Below are positions 12,239 to 24,726 of a DNA stretch of 64,000 bases, piece after piece. How positions within the stretch are numbered: the stretch's first letter is position 1; every line of letters begins with the position of its first letter. The stretch lies in NCBI GenBank assembly GCA_015179025.1, contig WHUX01000015.1:62001-126000 (forward strand), in the 5' to 3' direction. The notes under the pieces were generated by a model. That model did not search any database. It saw only the letters and a list, made by a program, of their open reading frames with translations, and was not told the origin of the DNA. The stretch is from Terfezia claveryi (lineage: Eukaryota > Ascomycota > Pezizomycetes > Pezizales > Pezizaceae). The position numbers and the translations under genes are program-made.

Positions 12239-12878
12239 TGTAAGGAAGTTACATTCTATTTCCTAATGAAATATAACTTCTATTATATACCAACTTTTAA
12301 TCTAGTGGAATAAGATATTATCAGGCTGCCAGTGTTAGCCGGCAGATAATAAAGATATAGTAACTCATATATTTCATTATAGTAATAAGTGTGACTTATT
12401 TGAAGGGTCATATGATACTTGTAGTTCTATTTTCTAGTAGTTTCTGGAAGTTTCTATTATGTTAATTTCAAATTATGTAATAGATCAGATGATGGTGTAC
12501 TGCCTCAGCACTGCCCTAATACTGCCTCACCACTACCCCACTTCGAGTATTATATAGTCCCCTGAATTCCCCTTAGTTGGAGGAGCGTTCAAGTCAGTTG
12601 AAACCCAGAACAGTTAAGTAGCTACTTAGCAAAGTAATAAAGTATTGAGCTATTACATTCTAGGCCCTTAATAGGCCCATTCCCCTCTATGTTCCAATAA
12701 TAAGTAATAGGCCAGACAGGTCTATCTTTAACAACTGAAGTGACAGTAGAGTATATATAAGTAACAAATACTTAAACAGAAGCTATAGGTTCTGTGCACC
12801 TATAGTTTGCTGTAGTGAACTCTAGTACTACCGCCAGCAGTAGGGAGTTGTTTATGAAGCATGCCACCTTACTTTATA
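12239..12878 (+). repeat. LTR-like repeat, copy 1 (TGTAAGGAAG family)
   Basis: It starts TGTAAGGAAG and ends CTTACTTTATA. Inside are a TATA-like TATATAGTCCCCTGAATTCC, the block GTTGGAGGAGCGTTCAAGTC and TTTGCTGTAGTGAACTC. The same sequence occurs inverted at 13,167-13,800 and again at 26,175-26,628. TG start, TATA box and solo copies suggest an LTR. The shared break at ACTTTATA could instead mean a short-TIR element. Confidence 0.75.
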
Positions 12879-13165
12879 TAATCTATAATTGTAAACAATT
12901 TTTTATTATAGATAGGCTAGTTGCATTTAGCTATAGAGAGAGTCTTTGTATAGTATTTAATAGAGTGAAGCTGCTTGCCTCCATTGATAATATAATATTA
13001 AAAGAAAATACTAGTAATAGCTTAATTACTAGCATTAATCTACATAATTATCTCAAGTTGTCTATCAAATTGTATAAGAATGGGTGCTATAAGAAATTAT
13101 TCTTAGAGGTTATTAAAGGCTTGCTATTGCTCATGTCTCTTACTAAAAGAAACATCTTTTGTTAA
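12854..13165 (+). other. AT-rich spacer ORF between the inverted repeats
   Basis: An ORF from ATG 12854 to 13165 (103 codons) fills the roughly 290-bp space between the two inverted repeat copies. It is rich in Ile, Leu, Lys and Asn and matches no family I recognise. AT-rich DNA can stay open by chance on such lengths, so coding function is doubtful. Confidence 0.25.
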
Positions 13166-13166
13166 G

Positions 13167-13800
13167 TATAAAGTAAGGCGGCGTACTTCATAACCAACTC
13201 TCTACTGCCGGGCGGCAGTACTAGAGTTTACTACAGCAAACTATAGGTGCACGGAACCTATAGCTTCTGTTTAAGTATATCTTGCTGTATATATTCTATT
13301 ATCGCTCTAGTTGTAAAAGATTGGCCCGACCGGCCTATTACTTGTTATTGGAACATAGAGAGAGGCGGGCCCATAAAGAGCCCAGAATTAATAGCTCAAT
13401 ACTATTATTATTTCTACTATACTGTTTCTGTTTCTATCACTGACTTGAACTGACTTGAACGCTCCTCCAACTGAGGGGAATTTAGGGGACTATATACTGT
13501 CCAGAGTGGGACAGTGCTGGGGCAGTGCTGGGGCAGTGTGCCATCATCTGACCCATTACATGATTTGAAATCAACATGATAGAAACTGCCAGAAACTACT
13601 AGGAAATAGAACTACAAGTATCGCGTGACCCTTCCAATGAGTCACGCTCATTACTATAATGAAATACATGAGTTACTATACCTTTATTATCATCTGCCAG
13701 CCAACGCTGGCGGCCTGATAATATCTTATTCCACTAGGTTAAAAGTTGGTATGTAATGGGAGTTACATTTCATTGGGAAATGGAATGTGACTTCCTTACA
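13167..13800 (-). repeat. LTR-like repeat, copy 2, inverted to copy 1
   Basis: This is the reverse complement of the 12,239-12,878 copy over essentially its full length, ending with the complement of TGTAAGGAAG at 13,800. Together the two form a 1.56-kb head-to-head inverted structure. Copy 2 is GC-richer than copy 1 and the differences are mainly transitions. Confidence 0.8.
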
Positions 13801-13805
13801 TTAAG

Positions 13806-16800
13806 TCAATTAAAAAGTATATCTTAATATTATAATTGGTAATAAATTGATAGTAGTATTTAGCAAAGTCTAAGAATACTTGTACCTCTTTCTTCTTAGT
13901 AGGAATAGGCTATTAGTATATAGTTTCAAGCTTAAAGAGGTTTATTCAGACTTATTGACTATTAATAATATAACTGAGAAATAAGGTCTCTTTAATATGG
14001 AACTCTAACTTTATGAAATTAACTGTTAACTTATATTGGATATATTACTAAAGAACTTTTTTAACTAACTGCTAATGCTTTTCTTCTATCTCTCCTCTAT
14101 AAATGAGAATATCATTCAAGTACCAGATAGATCCTTCTATATTCTCAAAGGTTATATCTATCATCTCTTAAAAAGTAGTAGATATATTAGTCAACTTAAA
14201 TGGTATAACAGTATACTCAAATAGTTGTTTCTTAGTTCTAAATACTCTCTTTTACTTATTTCCTGATGCAATCTTGATAAAGTTATATCTATTTTTAAGG
14301 TCTAGTTATATAAACCATTTATCTCTATAAGTTTTGTTAAGTAACTCTAAGATAAAAGGGAGTAAGTATTTGTTTGGAATTATAAGATAATTGAAAGCTT
14401 GATAGTTAATACAGAGCCTTAAAGATCTATGTTTCTTTCAAATAAAGAGAATAGGAGTACTAGTAGAGAAATGTAAGTATCAAACTTTAGTAGTAAGAAG
14501 GTTTTTATCAAGATACTTCTCAAGAGCCTTATCTTCTTCTTATATAGTTTTATAGATAGTTCTGAAAAGTATTTTTATATTTTAGTCTTAGAGTGAAATT
14601 TCATGGTCCTATAGCTTGTATTTAGGAAGTCTAGCTACCTGTTCTATTATAAAGTAATATGTATAATAAGAATATTATTTACTTACATTAATAATAAGCA
14701 TAATCTCACTATCCTCTAGTAGCTTATCAACTTCTAATAGAGAAATAGAAAGAATCTATCTAATAGAACAAAGAATAAGTAAACCTGTATAAACCTATCT
14801 CAAGTACCTATCTTGAGTATCAACTAAAAAACTATTTTCTATCAACCAAAATAAACCTAAAATAATATCCTTCTTCCTAATATCTAAAACTTTGGTATCT
14901 ATCTTAAACTTATTTTAAAAATAAGAAGAGGTATCTAATATATTAAACCTACTAGTATTAACTATATATTTTCCTCTAGAAATTCTTAATCTATCTCTTT
15001 ATCTAATCTTAACTTCTTAAGCTCTCTTCTAAATTTCTAGCTTAATAGTAATCCTTTTTCTAACAACTATAGCACTAGCTCTACAATCTACTACTACTTT
15101 AACTTCTTCCCCAACAATAAGAATTCAAACTATTAGGAGAGGGAAATATTTAGAAGTATGTCCAATAGTAGATAATGTACTTCTTACTTATTTCCTAATT
15201 CTTTTTTGTTAGAGCCGAGTTCTATAATCCAAAGCTATCCTTTGTCTATATAAGCTTTTTCATAGGCAGATACTAGTGCTTGGCTTGTACTAGCTGCAGA
15301 TTTTAGTTTATAGGAGTATAGTTTAGTAGCATACTTTCTATAAGTACAATCCTTTACCTTATAATCCTTTCTTTTATACTTTATATATTGTTATTCTTAT
15401 AGTCTACTTTTATATACTAAAGAAGGAATATAGTTATTCATATAAGAGGTAAAAGGAGCTGTACTACTATGAAGTTGTATACTAATATCTAAAAAACATT
15501 TCTTAATTGCTAGTTGAGTAGAGATAGGATTGTAGTTGTAGCTCTAGAAGTTAGTAGTATTAATATCTATTTTGATAAGTTTTAAGTCTCTACTGATGAG
15601 AAAAGGTATAGAGGTTTTCGTAGTAAGCTATTTACTTATGGAGATTGTAAAAAAGGTTCGAGAAAATTATATTGATAATTTATATCTTGGATAATTTGGT
15701 ATAGTTGTTAAGCTTATCTACCTTAATTAAGTAATTCAAGATAGAACTAGTCTTCTTTAGCCCTGCCAGCTTATAATATACTCAATCTACCTAGTAGTGA
15801 TTTCCATAGTATAGTTTCATAGTCTCCTTAACTTTCTTCCAAGTATAATACTTAACTTGATTAGCCTTCCACTAGTCTAATACTTTTTCATTCAATAATA
15901 ACCCAATATATACTAGCTTCTGATCTTTATTTCAAATAAGAGTAATAAGAAAGTAATTATCTATTTGAAGGATCTAGCCTTTTAGATGTATTTGGTCTCC
16001 TTTAAACTTATTTAGAGATAGTACTTTACTTGCTATCTGCTTATGTTTAAAGATTTCAAGCCCTACTAGAAGTAGTAGTAGTAGAGTAGGGTCCCTAGGT
16101 CTTTGTTATCTTACTAGTAGTTGATAAGGTAGTAGTATACTACCTACTACTTGTTCGAGTCTCTGTACTATATTTGCTAGTAGATATATTAGTTAAAGAG
16201 CCTGTACTTGCTATTCTACCTTATTAATTCATTCCTTAATACTAGCAAATTGTCCTTTAATACTACTAAATCATTACTAATATTAATTGTTATAGAAGGC
16301 TGCTTGTTCCTTTAGGTATCAGAGCTTGTAGTAGATTGTCTAGAATTCCTTTATCTAGTTTATTTGTCTAGAGATAATATGGTTCTAGATTTGTATAAGA
16401 GCATCTTAAGTATTATTCAATAGTTGGACATATTTATTGACAGTAATATTAGCTATATTCTAGATGTCTGCTACACTTCACTAAATGAATTCAATATATA
16501 CTGTTTGTATCTATTATAGCTACTATACTTGTATAAGAGCAGCTTGTTTTTCTGCTTCTAGGTATTAGACCTGCACTTTTATAGCAGTATATCTAGAATT
16601 AATAGGGGTACAGTAGTAAGCTACTGGTTGCTTAACTTTGGTAAAGGGTCTTGAAGTAATAGATAGAGCTGCTAATAAAGCTATTAATTATATAATAGAT
16701 TCTAGAGAGAAAGAAAATATTGATCTAAGTCCTATCTATGAGTAGGAGGTTCTCTATTATTCTTGGAATTGAGAAATTTAGGAGAAGAGAGTATAGAATT

Positions 16801-17315
16801 GCTCAATAAACTACTCAGCTTACTACTATACTTGGACAATACTATTATTGTCAATATTAGCTATCAGCTTATCTGAAGTATTATTAAGTAATTCTCTCAA
16901 TATAGATATAGTTGTAGGGGAATATAGTATATTAGTATCTATAGAGATATATAGATAAGTAGTATAATATTATAGATAAGGTGTAACTATAGAAATACTT
17001 TAGAAAAGTAAATAGATAATTATAAAGTAAAGTATAAATATAGCTATAACTCAGATGTATTACAGACTTGATGAGAGTAGAGCTATGTAAGACTTAGAAC
17101 ACCACTTGGGTCTTATTATATTAACTATATAAAGGCAGTAGATTATATAGATACATAGATCTAATAATAAGTAATCAGATCTAGATATTACTTTCTATAA
17201 TAGCTTAATAGTATTAACTTTAGATAGTTGTCTAATTAGGAAGCTACTTCCCAATTAGGAATACTATAGTTTGAGATACATTAATTAGATAGCTTGAACT
17301 ACAACACCTTACAGT
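13806..17315 (-). mobile_element. Heavily RIP-mutated gypsy relic
   Basis: On minus, the following can be read through many stops: protease DCRAS near 15,075-15,095; an RT start (ALEKYLDKNL, then STSTPILF) near 14,430-14,530; KWFI*LDLKNRYN near 14,300; EYTVIPFKLTN near 14,200; YLNDILIY near 14,100-14,125; and EVQVFLDFAKYYYQF near 13,850-13,900. These follow the gypsy Pol order. Upstream, to about 17,315, Gag and 5' LTR remnants are likely (a TGTAAGG start near 17,312), but this part is weak. Composition is very AT-rich. Confidence 0.6.
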
Positions 17316-19003
17316 TACGCTAACATATAGAAGATAAACCCAAATATAATGAATAACTATATAAGAGTATTAAATATCAGAATATTATAAAAATATATAG
17401 AAGAGAATACATGTATAAGATTATTATTAGAGGCTATATACTTCCTTTACCTAATTTCTTGAATACTAAAATATCTAGACATACTGCTCATATTTGTATA
17501 GGTAATCAAGCTATTATAGTTAGTAACTTAGTAGGGTATTAGTTATCCTAGTAGAGGGTAGGTCTTTTACTTGAGCTATAACAATGTTCAGAAGAGTTAT
17601 AAAGGTCTAGAGAAAAGTATATTACTAGTATAGTTTATATATTCTGATATTGCTTAACTAGTTAGTACTAAAAGAGATCTTGTCCTATCTAAAGGCTATG
17701 GAAATAAAGTTTTTAATAGACACTAGATTTCTAAGGCTATAAGTCTAAATAAACTTATTTGAGGATAATTATTAAGACTTATTATAATACCAGATTATAA
17801 TAATTATAAGATAGCTTATTCTAGATATGTTTTATATTATAAATGAGAAAGTAATAGAAATGAGGCTAATAGTAAAAGAAAAGATAAGACATAATATCAA
17901 TTGCCAAATAATATAAGCAACTAGAACAAAAGTAAATAGTTAGGTTGCTAACTATACAAAATATATTAGAAATAAGTTAAAGATAAAGAAAAGAGATAAT
18001 ATATTAAAAAAAAAAATACTAATATATATATAATCTATATTAGGAAGAAATAGTTTAAAAGTTTGCCTCCTGAAGCCTTTGGAAGGTACTAGAAGGCACT
18101 AAAAGGCAAACTATTTCTTTCTAATATATAAATTAATCTAACTAATAGAAATATTTAAGTAAGTAAAATATATTCTAAAACATCTAATAAAGAAAATTCT
18201 AAAAATAGCTAAAGAGATTCTATCATTTAAATAAGACTATAGTAAAGAGAAAACAAGTATTTCTTATAACTAGTAGAACTATAACTATAGATATAACTTT
18301 TTAAAGTATATATTAACTATAGCTATAACTTATAGCAGAATAATACTTATATTAGAACTACTTAAATAAGTATTAGAAGGGTCAAAATTATAGATATAGA
18401 CTATAAATAAAAGATAAACTTATATTTAAAGTTAAATATAAGATATTATGTAAGGAAGAAAGAAAATAGTAATAAAAAAAAGTATAAGAAAATATTTATA
18501 AATAAAACCCAAAGAGATTAAGAACTAAATTAGATATATTTAATAATTATAAATCTAATAAAATAGAAACTTATAAAACCTTCTAAAATTTTCTACTACT
18601 TACTTATTAGTTATAGTAGACTTACTTTTAGTTTAGAGGAACCTTGTCAATTATTACTAAGCTAGAGTAAAACTATATTCTATATATATAGGTATAGTTT
18701 ATAAATAACCTTGTCTAATAGTATATGATATTAGTACTATAATAAAATTATATAAAAAAAGTAGGTTATAATAAAATAATTGGTCTTTTTATATATAATA
18801 TATAACTTATTAGTATAACAATAGTCTTTTATCTCTTAGATTATCTGAGGTTTTTCTAAATGATAAATCTATAAAAATAGTTTTATCTACTATAAATAAG
18901 AGGTATATAAACTTATTAATAGGTATAGTAGGTTATTGCTATTAAGTATATACTATCAAGAAATATATTTAAGAGATTGTAGTTAAATAAGTCTTCTAAA
19001 AAG
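17316..19003. other. AT-rich degraded DNA, no gene; MITE-like hairpin at about 18,040-18,140
   Basis: Nothing coding is readable. An imperfect long hairpin lies at about 18,040-18,140 (AGAAATAGTTT...AGTTTGCC on the left, GGCAAACTATTTCT on the right) with a GC-richer loop. The last five bases before 19,004 (AAAAG) are the target duplication of the gypsy element that follows. Confidence 0.6.
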
Positions 19004-19566
19004 TGTCATAACCGTCCTTTCCTAGCCGGGTTTGAGAGTCAGACAGGATTGTCACAACTGTGTTCTTAGTCTTGATTTAACACTCGAACAGGCTTGTTCG
19101 GGTATTGTGCTGTTTTGACACTCGAACAGGCTTGTTCGGGTGTCGTCGATAGGTGATTGTTATCTTAGCTTCCGAGATAGGAATCTCGGGAAGCTTATTC
19201 CTTCCACGGCCTTGGCCTGGAATTATGTATATATATCTTCATCCCTCCGCCCTCTCGTTGGATCCCCATCCAATGTCTTGTATATCTAATACAGGGCCTT
19301 GCTTCTCTCCACGTTGGTGCATCTCCCTTGTGCACCTCCTTGTCTCGCCTTGATTCTGCAGCCCTGCTGCCCACCTTGACATATACGGCAAACTGCTTCC
19401 GCGTGTCTCATGTCCCTTGCCCTCTGTCCCTCTTGCCTCTTGCCCTTGCCTCCCGTCACAGCCTCCCCCTGGTCACACACGTAGCGTTCCTACGTGTGTG
19501 TCATCCTAGCCTTGCCCTTGCCCCAGCGTACCCCTTAGTCGCCTTGCCCCCAGAGCCGTCGTTACA
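19004..19566 (+). repeat. 5' LTR of the gypsy element
   Basis: It starts TGTCATAACC and ends GTCGTTACA. Near 19,075-19,145 a unit of about 39 bp is tandemly duplicated, each copy holding the dyad CGAACAGGCTTGTTCG. A TATA-like TATGTATATATAT lies near 19,225. Confidence 0.95.
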
Positions 19567-19605
19567 CTACATTGGATCGCCCTGACCAACTGGTACGTCC
19601 ACATT

Positions 19606-20802
19606 ATGGCAACTCAAGAAACCACTCCTACACTTCCAGGAGCTAGGTTCCAAGCTTGGCAAGCACTACCAATCCCAAAAAATCAGACCGACTTCGACAA
19701 CTATTGCAACACTATCATCGACATTTACCTCGCTGCGGACACTATGGGTTTGCAACTAGAAGCAGCCATGCATGAAGCCCAACAGAAACTGGCTAGAGCC
19801 GAAGATGAAATCACAATACTCACAGAGGACCTTACATCCTGCCAGAAGGACTTGGCCAATGAAAAGAGGACTGTCCAAACCCTGACCAGGGCCCTGGACA
19901 CTATAAACCCTGGGAATCAGACACCTCAGACCCCCAAAACACAGGACCTCCCCACTCCACCGAAATTCAAGGGCGAAAGGTCCCGCCTCAAACCTTGGAA
20001 AAATTCAATCAATATCAAGCTAAATGGGGACGCTGCAAAGTTCCCCACCGTCCAACACTGCTTGGCCTACGTGTACGGCCTATTGGAGGATAAATCCTTG
20101 GATTAAGTCCAACCATACGTCCAAGACTCGGGTATCAAATTAGCAGACGTTCCTGTACTATTCGCTATCCTCGATCGGGCGTTTGGAGATCCAGACCCAG
20201 TAGGAACAGCAACCCGAGCCCTTCGGGCCCTAAGACAATGAGGCAATGACCTCTCGACATATGTAGCCGAATTCTCGAGGCTAGCGGCAGAGGTACCATG
20301 GAACGACCAGGTAAAACTGGAACAGTTCAAAGAGGGCCTTAGTGTCGAGATCAAAAAGCACCTTATTCTATCTCCAGCCAAAACTCTTGAGGAGCTCATC
20401 GACCTGGCCTCGCAGGTGGAACAAAGGACGGCCAGGTTGGGGATGCAACAGGCCCGGATCCATCCCCCCCAGAACCCATCGCAACCCCACCTCCAGAATC
20501 AGCACCTCCAGAACCCATTGCAACCCCGCCCCCAGAATCAACCTGACCCAGTTAAGGCAGCACACCCTTCCATGGTAGCTGGGGGAACCACCCCAATGGA
20601 CCTATCTTCGGGAAGACCTCGGCTCACTCAGGGGGAAAGGGATCGCCGCTGCAACAATGGGCTATGCATCGCCTGCGGCAAGGGAGACCACTTCATTGCA
20701 GCATGTCCCCTCCGCAAGAACCGCTCGATGGCCGCCCACGCCATCTCCGAGTCCAGGATTGAAGAGGTGGATGAGTCGGGAAAAGCCCTGTCTCTTGCAT
20801 AG
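19606..20802 (+). pseudogene. gypsy gag (399 codons, two stops)
   Basis: ATG at 19606 lies 40 bp after the 5' LTR. One frame runs to TAG at 20800-20802, interrupted by TAA at 20104-20106 and TGA at 20239-20241. The first stop replaces Gln, since the minus-strand relative reads VDQIQPY at the same place. The N-terminal part is coiled-coil-like (AQQKLARAEDEITILTEDL). A retrotransposon Gag domain follows (KPWKNSINIKLNGD, LAYVYGLLED, YVAEFSRLAAEV). Next is a Pro/Gln/Asn-rich linker, then an intact CCHC knuckle CIACGKGDHFIAAC (C-X2-C-X4-H-X4-C) near 20,670-20,710. Confidence 0.92.
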
Positions 20803-20837
20803 TCGCTGACACTAGCAAGGGACCTATTCTGGGTCAT

Positions 20838-23800
20838 TTGTCTTTGTCGTCTTTCTCTGTTCCCGCATCTATGTCTGTTGACGAATCTCGCTTGTTTGGC
20901 GAGCATTTTGTAGTACCAATAACTGTTAAATTCAATAGTAAAACAGTGGTAACATCAGCTCTCATAGATTGCGGTGCTTCAGGAATAGCCTTCATTGATC
21001 AGACCTTTGTCAGTAAAAATTCGATACCAACAGCCAAGCTAAAGACCCCCCACCTTCTTGATGTCATTGATGGCCGACCTATCTCTTCCGGGGCTATTAC
21101 CGACCTCACATGCCTACCTAGTGCCATTGGAGACCATTCGGAAAGCCTCCCCATGTTTGTAACCAAGCTCAAATACCCCATTGTCCTGGGGATCCCCTGG
21201 CTCTGAATGCATGATGTCTCCGTTAACTTTGGCTCTTACACCTTGAACTTTAACAGCGGGTATTGCAAAAAGCACTGCGGTGCCCCACAGACTGCCATTA
21301 AAGGATTATGTGCCCTACCACCCCCGATAGAGGATTCTAGCCAGGTGATGGCAGAAACCCCCCCACTAAAACCCCTCGATATCAACTTCATTGGAGCAGG
21401 GGCTTTTGCTTACCTTACCAGAAGGCACAAGCTGAAAGCCCATACTCTATCAATCTACGAAGTTAACCTGGAAATCAATAAGCTGCGGTCCAAGGAAGAA
21501 TAGAAGTCCATGGTGCCGGGTGAATACCACGAATTCATTGACTTGTTCTCTGAAAAAGCCGCGGAGAAGCTGGCACCACATCGACCTTATGATCATACAA
21601 TCCTCCTGGTGGAAGGAAAGACGCCCCCATACGGCCCGCTCTATGGAATGTCTCGGCTGGAACTGGAGGCTCTGAAGAAGTACTTGGAGGAGAATCTCAA
21701 TAAGAGCTTCATTCGGCACAGCTCTTTCCCGGCAGGTGCCCCTGTGCTGTTCGTCAAGAAATCAGATGGCTTCCTCCGGTTATGTGTTGATTATCGTGGC
21801 TTGAACGAGATAACGGTCAAGAACAGGTATTCCTTGCCTCTAATCCAGGAGACATTAGCCAGGCTTTCCAAGGCGAAATAGTTCACCAAATTGGATCTCA
21901 GAGGGGCATACAACCTGGTATGGATTGCTGAGGGGGAGGAGTGGAAAACCACCTTCCGGACACGATATGGCCATTTCGAGTACAATGTCATGCCCTTCGG
22001 CTTAACCAACGCCCCAGCCTCTTTCCAACACTTCATTAATGACACCCTGCGAGACTTCTTGGATGTGTTCTGCACGGCTTACCTCGACGATATCTTGATT
22101 TATTCGGATACCCTAGCAGAACACAAGATTCATGTCAGGCAGGTGTTGGAAAAACTGGAGCAAGCCGGATTATACCTCAAGCCCGAGAAATGCGAGTTTC
22201 ATGTGCAGGAGGTCAAGTATCTGGGACTGATCATCACCATGGAGGGCCTCAGAATGGACCCTGCCAAGGTTACCGCTGTCCAGGAATGGCAAATCCCAGC
22301 AAATCTCAAGGATGTCCAAGCCTTTCTGGGATTCGCTAACTTCTACCAACAGTTCATTCTAGGGTATTCGAAGATCGTAGCCCCCCTCACCGCCCTGACC
22401 AAAAAAGACGGGCGCTTCAACTGGAATCCAGAAGCCCAATCCGCCTTCCAGAACCTCAAGGAAGCCTTCTGCTCAGCACCAATCCTGGCACATTTCGACC
22501 CTGACCAGGAATGTGTCGTCGAAACCGATGCCTCCGACTATGTCTCCGCTGGAATCCTATCCTAGTATGTCTATGGAGTCCTCCACCCAGTGGCCTATTT
22601 CTCCAAAAAGCACTCCCCGGTGGAGTGTAATTACGAAATCTATGATAAAGAGTTAATGGCCATTGTGCGAGCATTCGAGGAATGGAGACCACACCTGGAA
22701 TCGGCAAAGGGGGTTATCGAGGTCCTCTCTGACCATAAGAACCTAGAGTACTTCACAACCACCAAATTGCTAAATCGCCGACAGGCTAGGTAGTCGGAAT
22801 TCCTCTCTCGGTTTAACTTCAAGATAAGGTATCGGCCGGGAAAGGCTGGGGGTAAGCCGGATGCACTGACCAGGAGATCAGGAGATCTCCCTAAAGGGGG
22901 GGATGAAAGGCTGAAGTACCAGAATCAGGTGGTACTGAAACCTGAAAATCTCGACCTGGCGGCCAATACCCTTGCGGAAGCTGAGGCTGAGGCTGATGCG
23001 GAAGCTGAAGCTAAGGCTGAGGCTGATGCGGAAGCTGAGGCTGATGCGGAAGCTGAGGCTGACCTCCGACAACTAGTGAGACAGGCATATGAGGACGACC
23101 CCCTGGCTAAGGAAATTATCACTGCAGTGGATTCTGGCCAGCGCCGCCATCCCAAGATCTCCCTAGCCGAGTGTACCGTCCAGGAAGGCCTCCTCTACTA
23201 CCTCGAACGGCTGTATGTGCCGGAAGGAGAGCTGCACCTTCGATTGATCAAGGAACACCATGACAGCCTAGTTGTAGGTCACCCTGGAGTGGCCAAAACG
23301 TTAGAGCTTCTGGCCAGGGAATACACATGGATTGACCAGTGGAAGGAAGTGGAGCGGTACGTACGGAACTGCCATGTTTGCAAGCGTGCTAAGCCTGTCC
23401 GCCACGCCCCATATGGTACTCTGAAGCCCCTGGATATCTCGGATCGGCCGGGGCTGCATCTGACCATGGATTTCGTGACGGGATTGCCAGAAGACTCGGG
23501 ATTCAACGCCATCTTAATGGTGGTAGATCGGTTGACAAAAATGAGGCACGTTATACCTTGCCGGGATACCTGCTCTGCCCCAGAGTTAGCCAATCTCTAC
23601 CTCAATAATATATTCCGATACCATGGCCTCCCTGAATCGATCGTATCCAACCGTGGCCCCCAGTTTACCTCAGAATTTTGGCAAGCCTTCTGCGAACTTC
23701 TGGGGATCAAAGTGCGGCTGTCAATGGCATATCACCCCCAGACGGATGGCCAATCAGAGAGGATGAATGCTATTATGGAGCAATATCTGCGGGCCTTTGT

Positions 23801-24518
23801 CAACTACCAGTAGGATAACTGGGTTTCGCTGCTGGCCACCTGCAAATTCGCTGCGAACAACCAGTTCTCGGAATCCTCCAAAACCTCTCCTTTCCTGGCC
23901 AATTACGGTTGGCACCCCCAATTCGTAGACACCCTAGCTCCCCTGCAGAAAGCCCAACCCCCAGCCAAGGAATTCGCAGCCGGAATCGCTGAGCTCCACT
24001 CGACCTTGAAGGCAGAGCTGAGGTATGCGCAAGCCAGGCAAGCCGAATATGCCAACGGCTCATGGTTGCCAGCCCCCAGATATCAGCCAGGCGACAAGGT
24101 ATGGCTCTCCAGCCGGCACTTCCGAACAGAACGGCCCTCCCGCAAGCTCGACCACAAGTTCCTGGGTCCATTTGAGGTGTTGGCCACTGTGGGCACTCAT
24201 GCCTACCGCCTGAGGTTCCCCAAAGACATCAAACGACATCCAGTCGTCCATGTCTCCGAGATCGAGCCTGCCGCTAGTGACCCTCTCCCCGGCCAGAAAC
24301 ACCCTCCACCTCCCCCCGTGGTTATCGAAGGTGAGGAGGAATGGGAGGTAGAGGAAGTGCTGGACTCCCAAAGAAGGTATGGGCACCTGCAATATAAGGT
24401 CAAATGGCTGGGAGATGAGGAGACGACCTGGCAACCAGCGGAGGACCTGGAAAACACACAGGACTTGGTCACCCTGTTCCACCAGCGTTACCTCCGGAAG
24501 CCTCGCCCCGCCCAATGA
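20838..24518 (+). pseudogene. gypsy pol: protease-RT-RNase H-integrase-chromodomain, six stops
   Basis: One frame, -1 relative to gag, runs to TGA at 24,516-24,518, about 1226 codons. The open frame begins without an ATG near 20,838, as expected for a Gag-Pol readthrough or frameshift product. Motifs in order: protease IDCGASG (20,964); [25 protein letters not shown] and YLDD (about 22,080); RNase [16 protein letters not shown] and SDHKNLEYF; an Ala/Glu/Asp repeat linker (22,977-23,064); integrase zinc motif ending CHVCKRAK; MDFVTGLP; SNRGPQF; SERMNAIMEQY; and a chromodomain (EVEEVLDSQR to WQPAEDL, 24,345-24,480). Stops at 21204, 21501, 21879, 22563, 22791 and 23811 fit former Arg, Trp or Gln codons hit by transitions. 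Confidence 0.95.
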
Positions 24519-24726
24519 TGTTCTTGTCATCCTGGAATTGGTTATTAGGGTTGTTTTGTCGCTGTTGTTACTGTCGTTGTTGTTGGGATTATTGTTGGTA
24601 CATACTTCCGGCGTTGGGGTTGTGTTATGGGTTATTGGTTTTAGTCGCCTGTTTTGTTTATTTGTTTTTGTCTTGCCTTTCGCCTTGTCTTTCGTCGCTG
24701 GGGCTCCGAGCCTAAAGGGGGGATAG

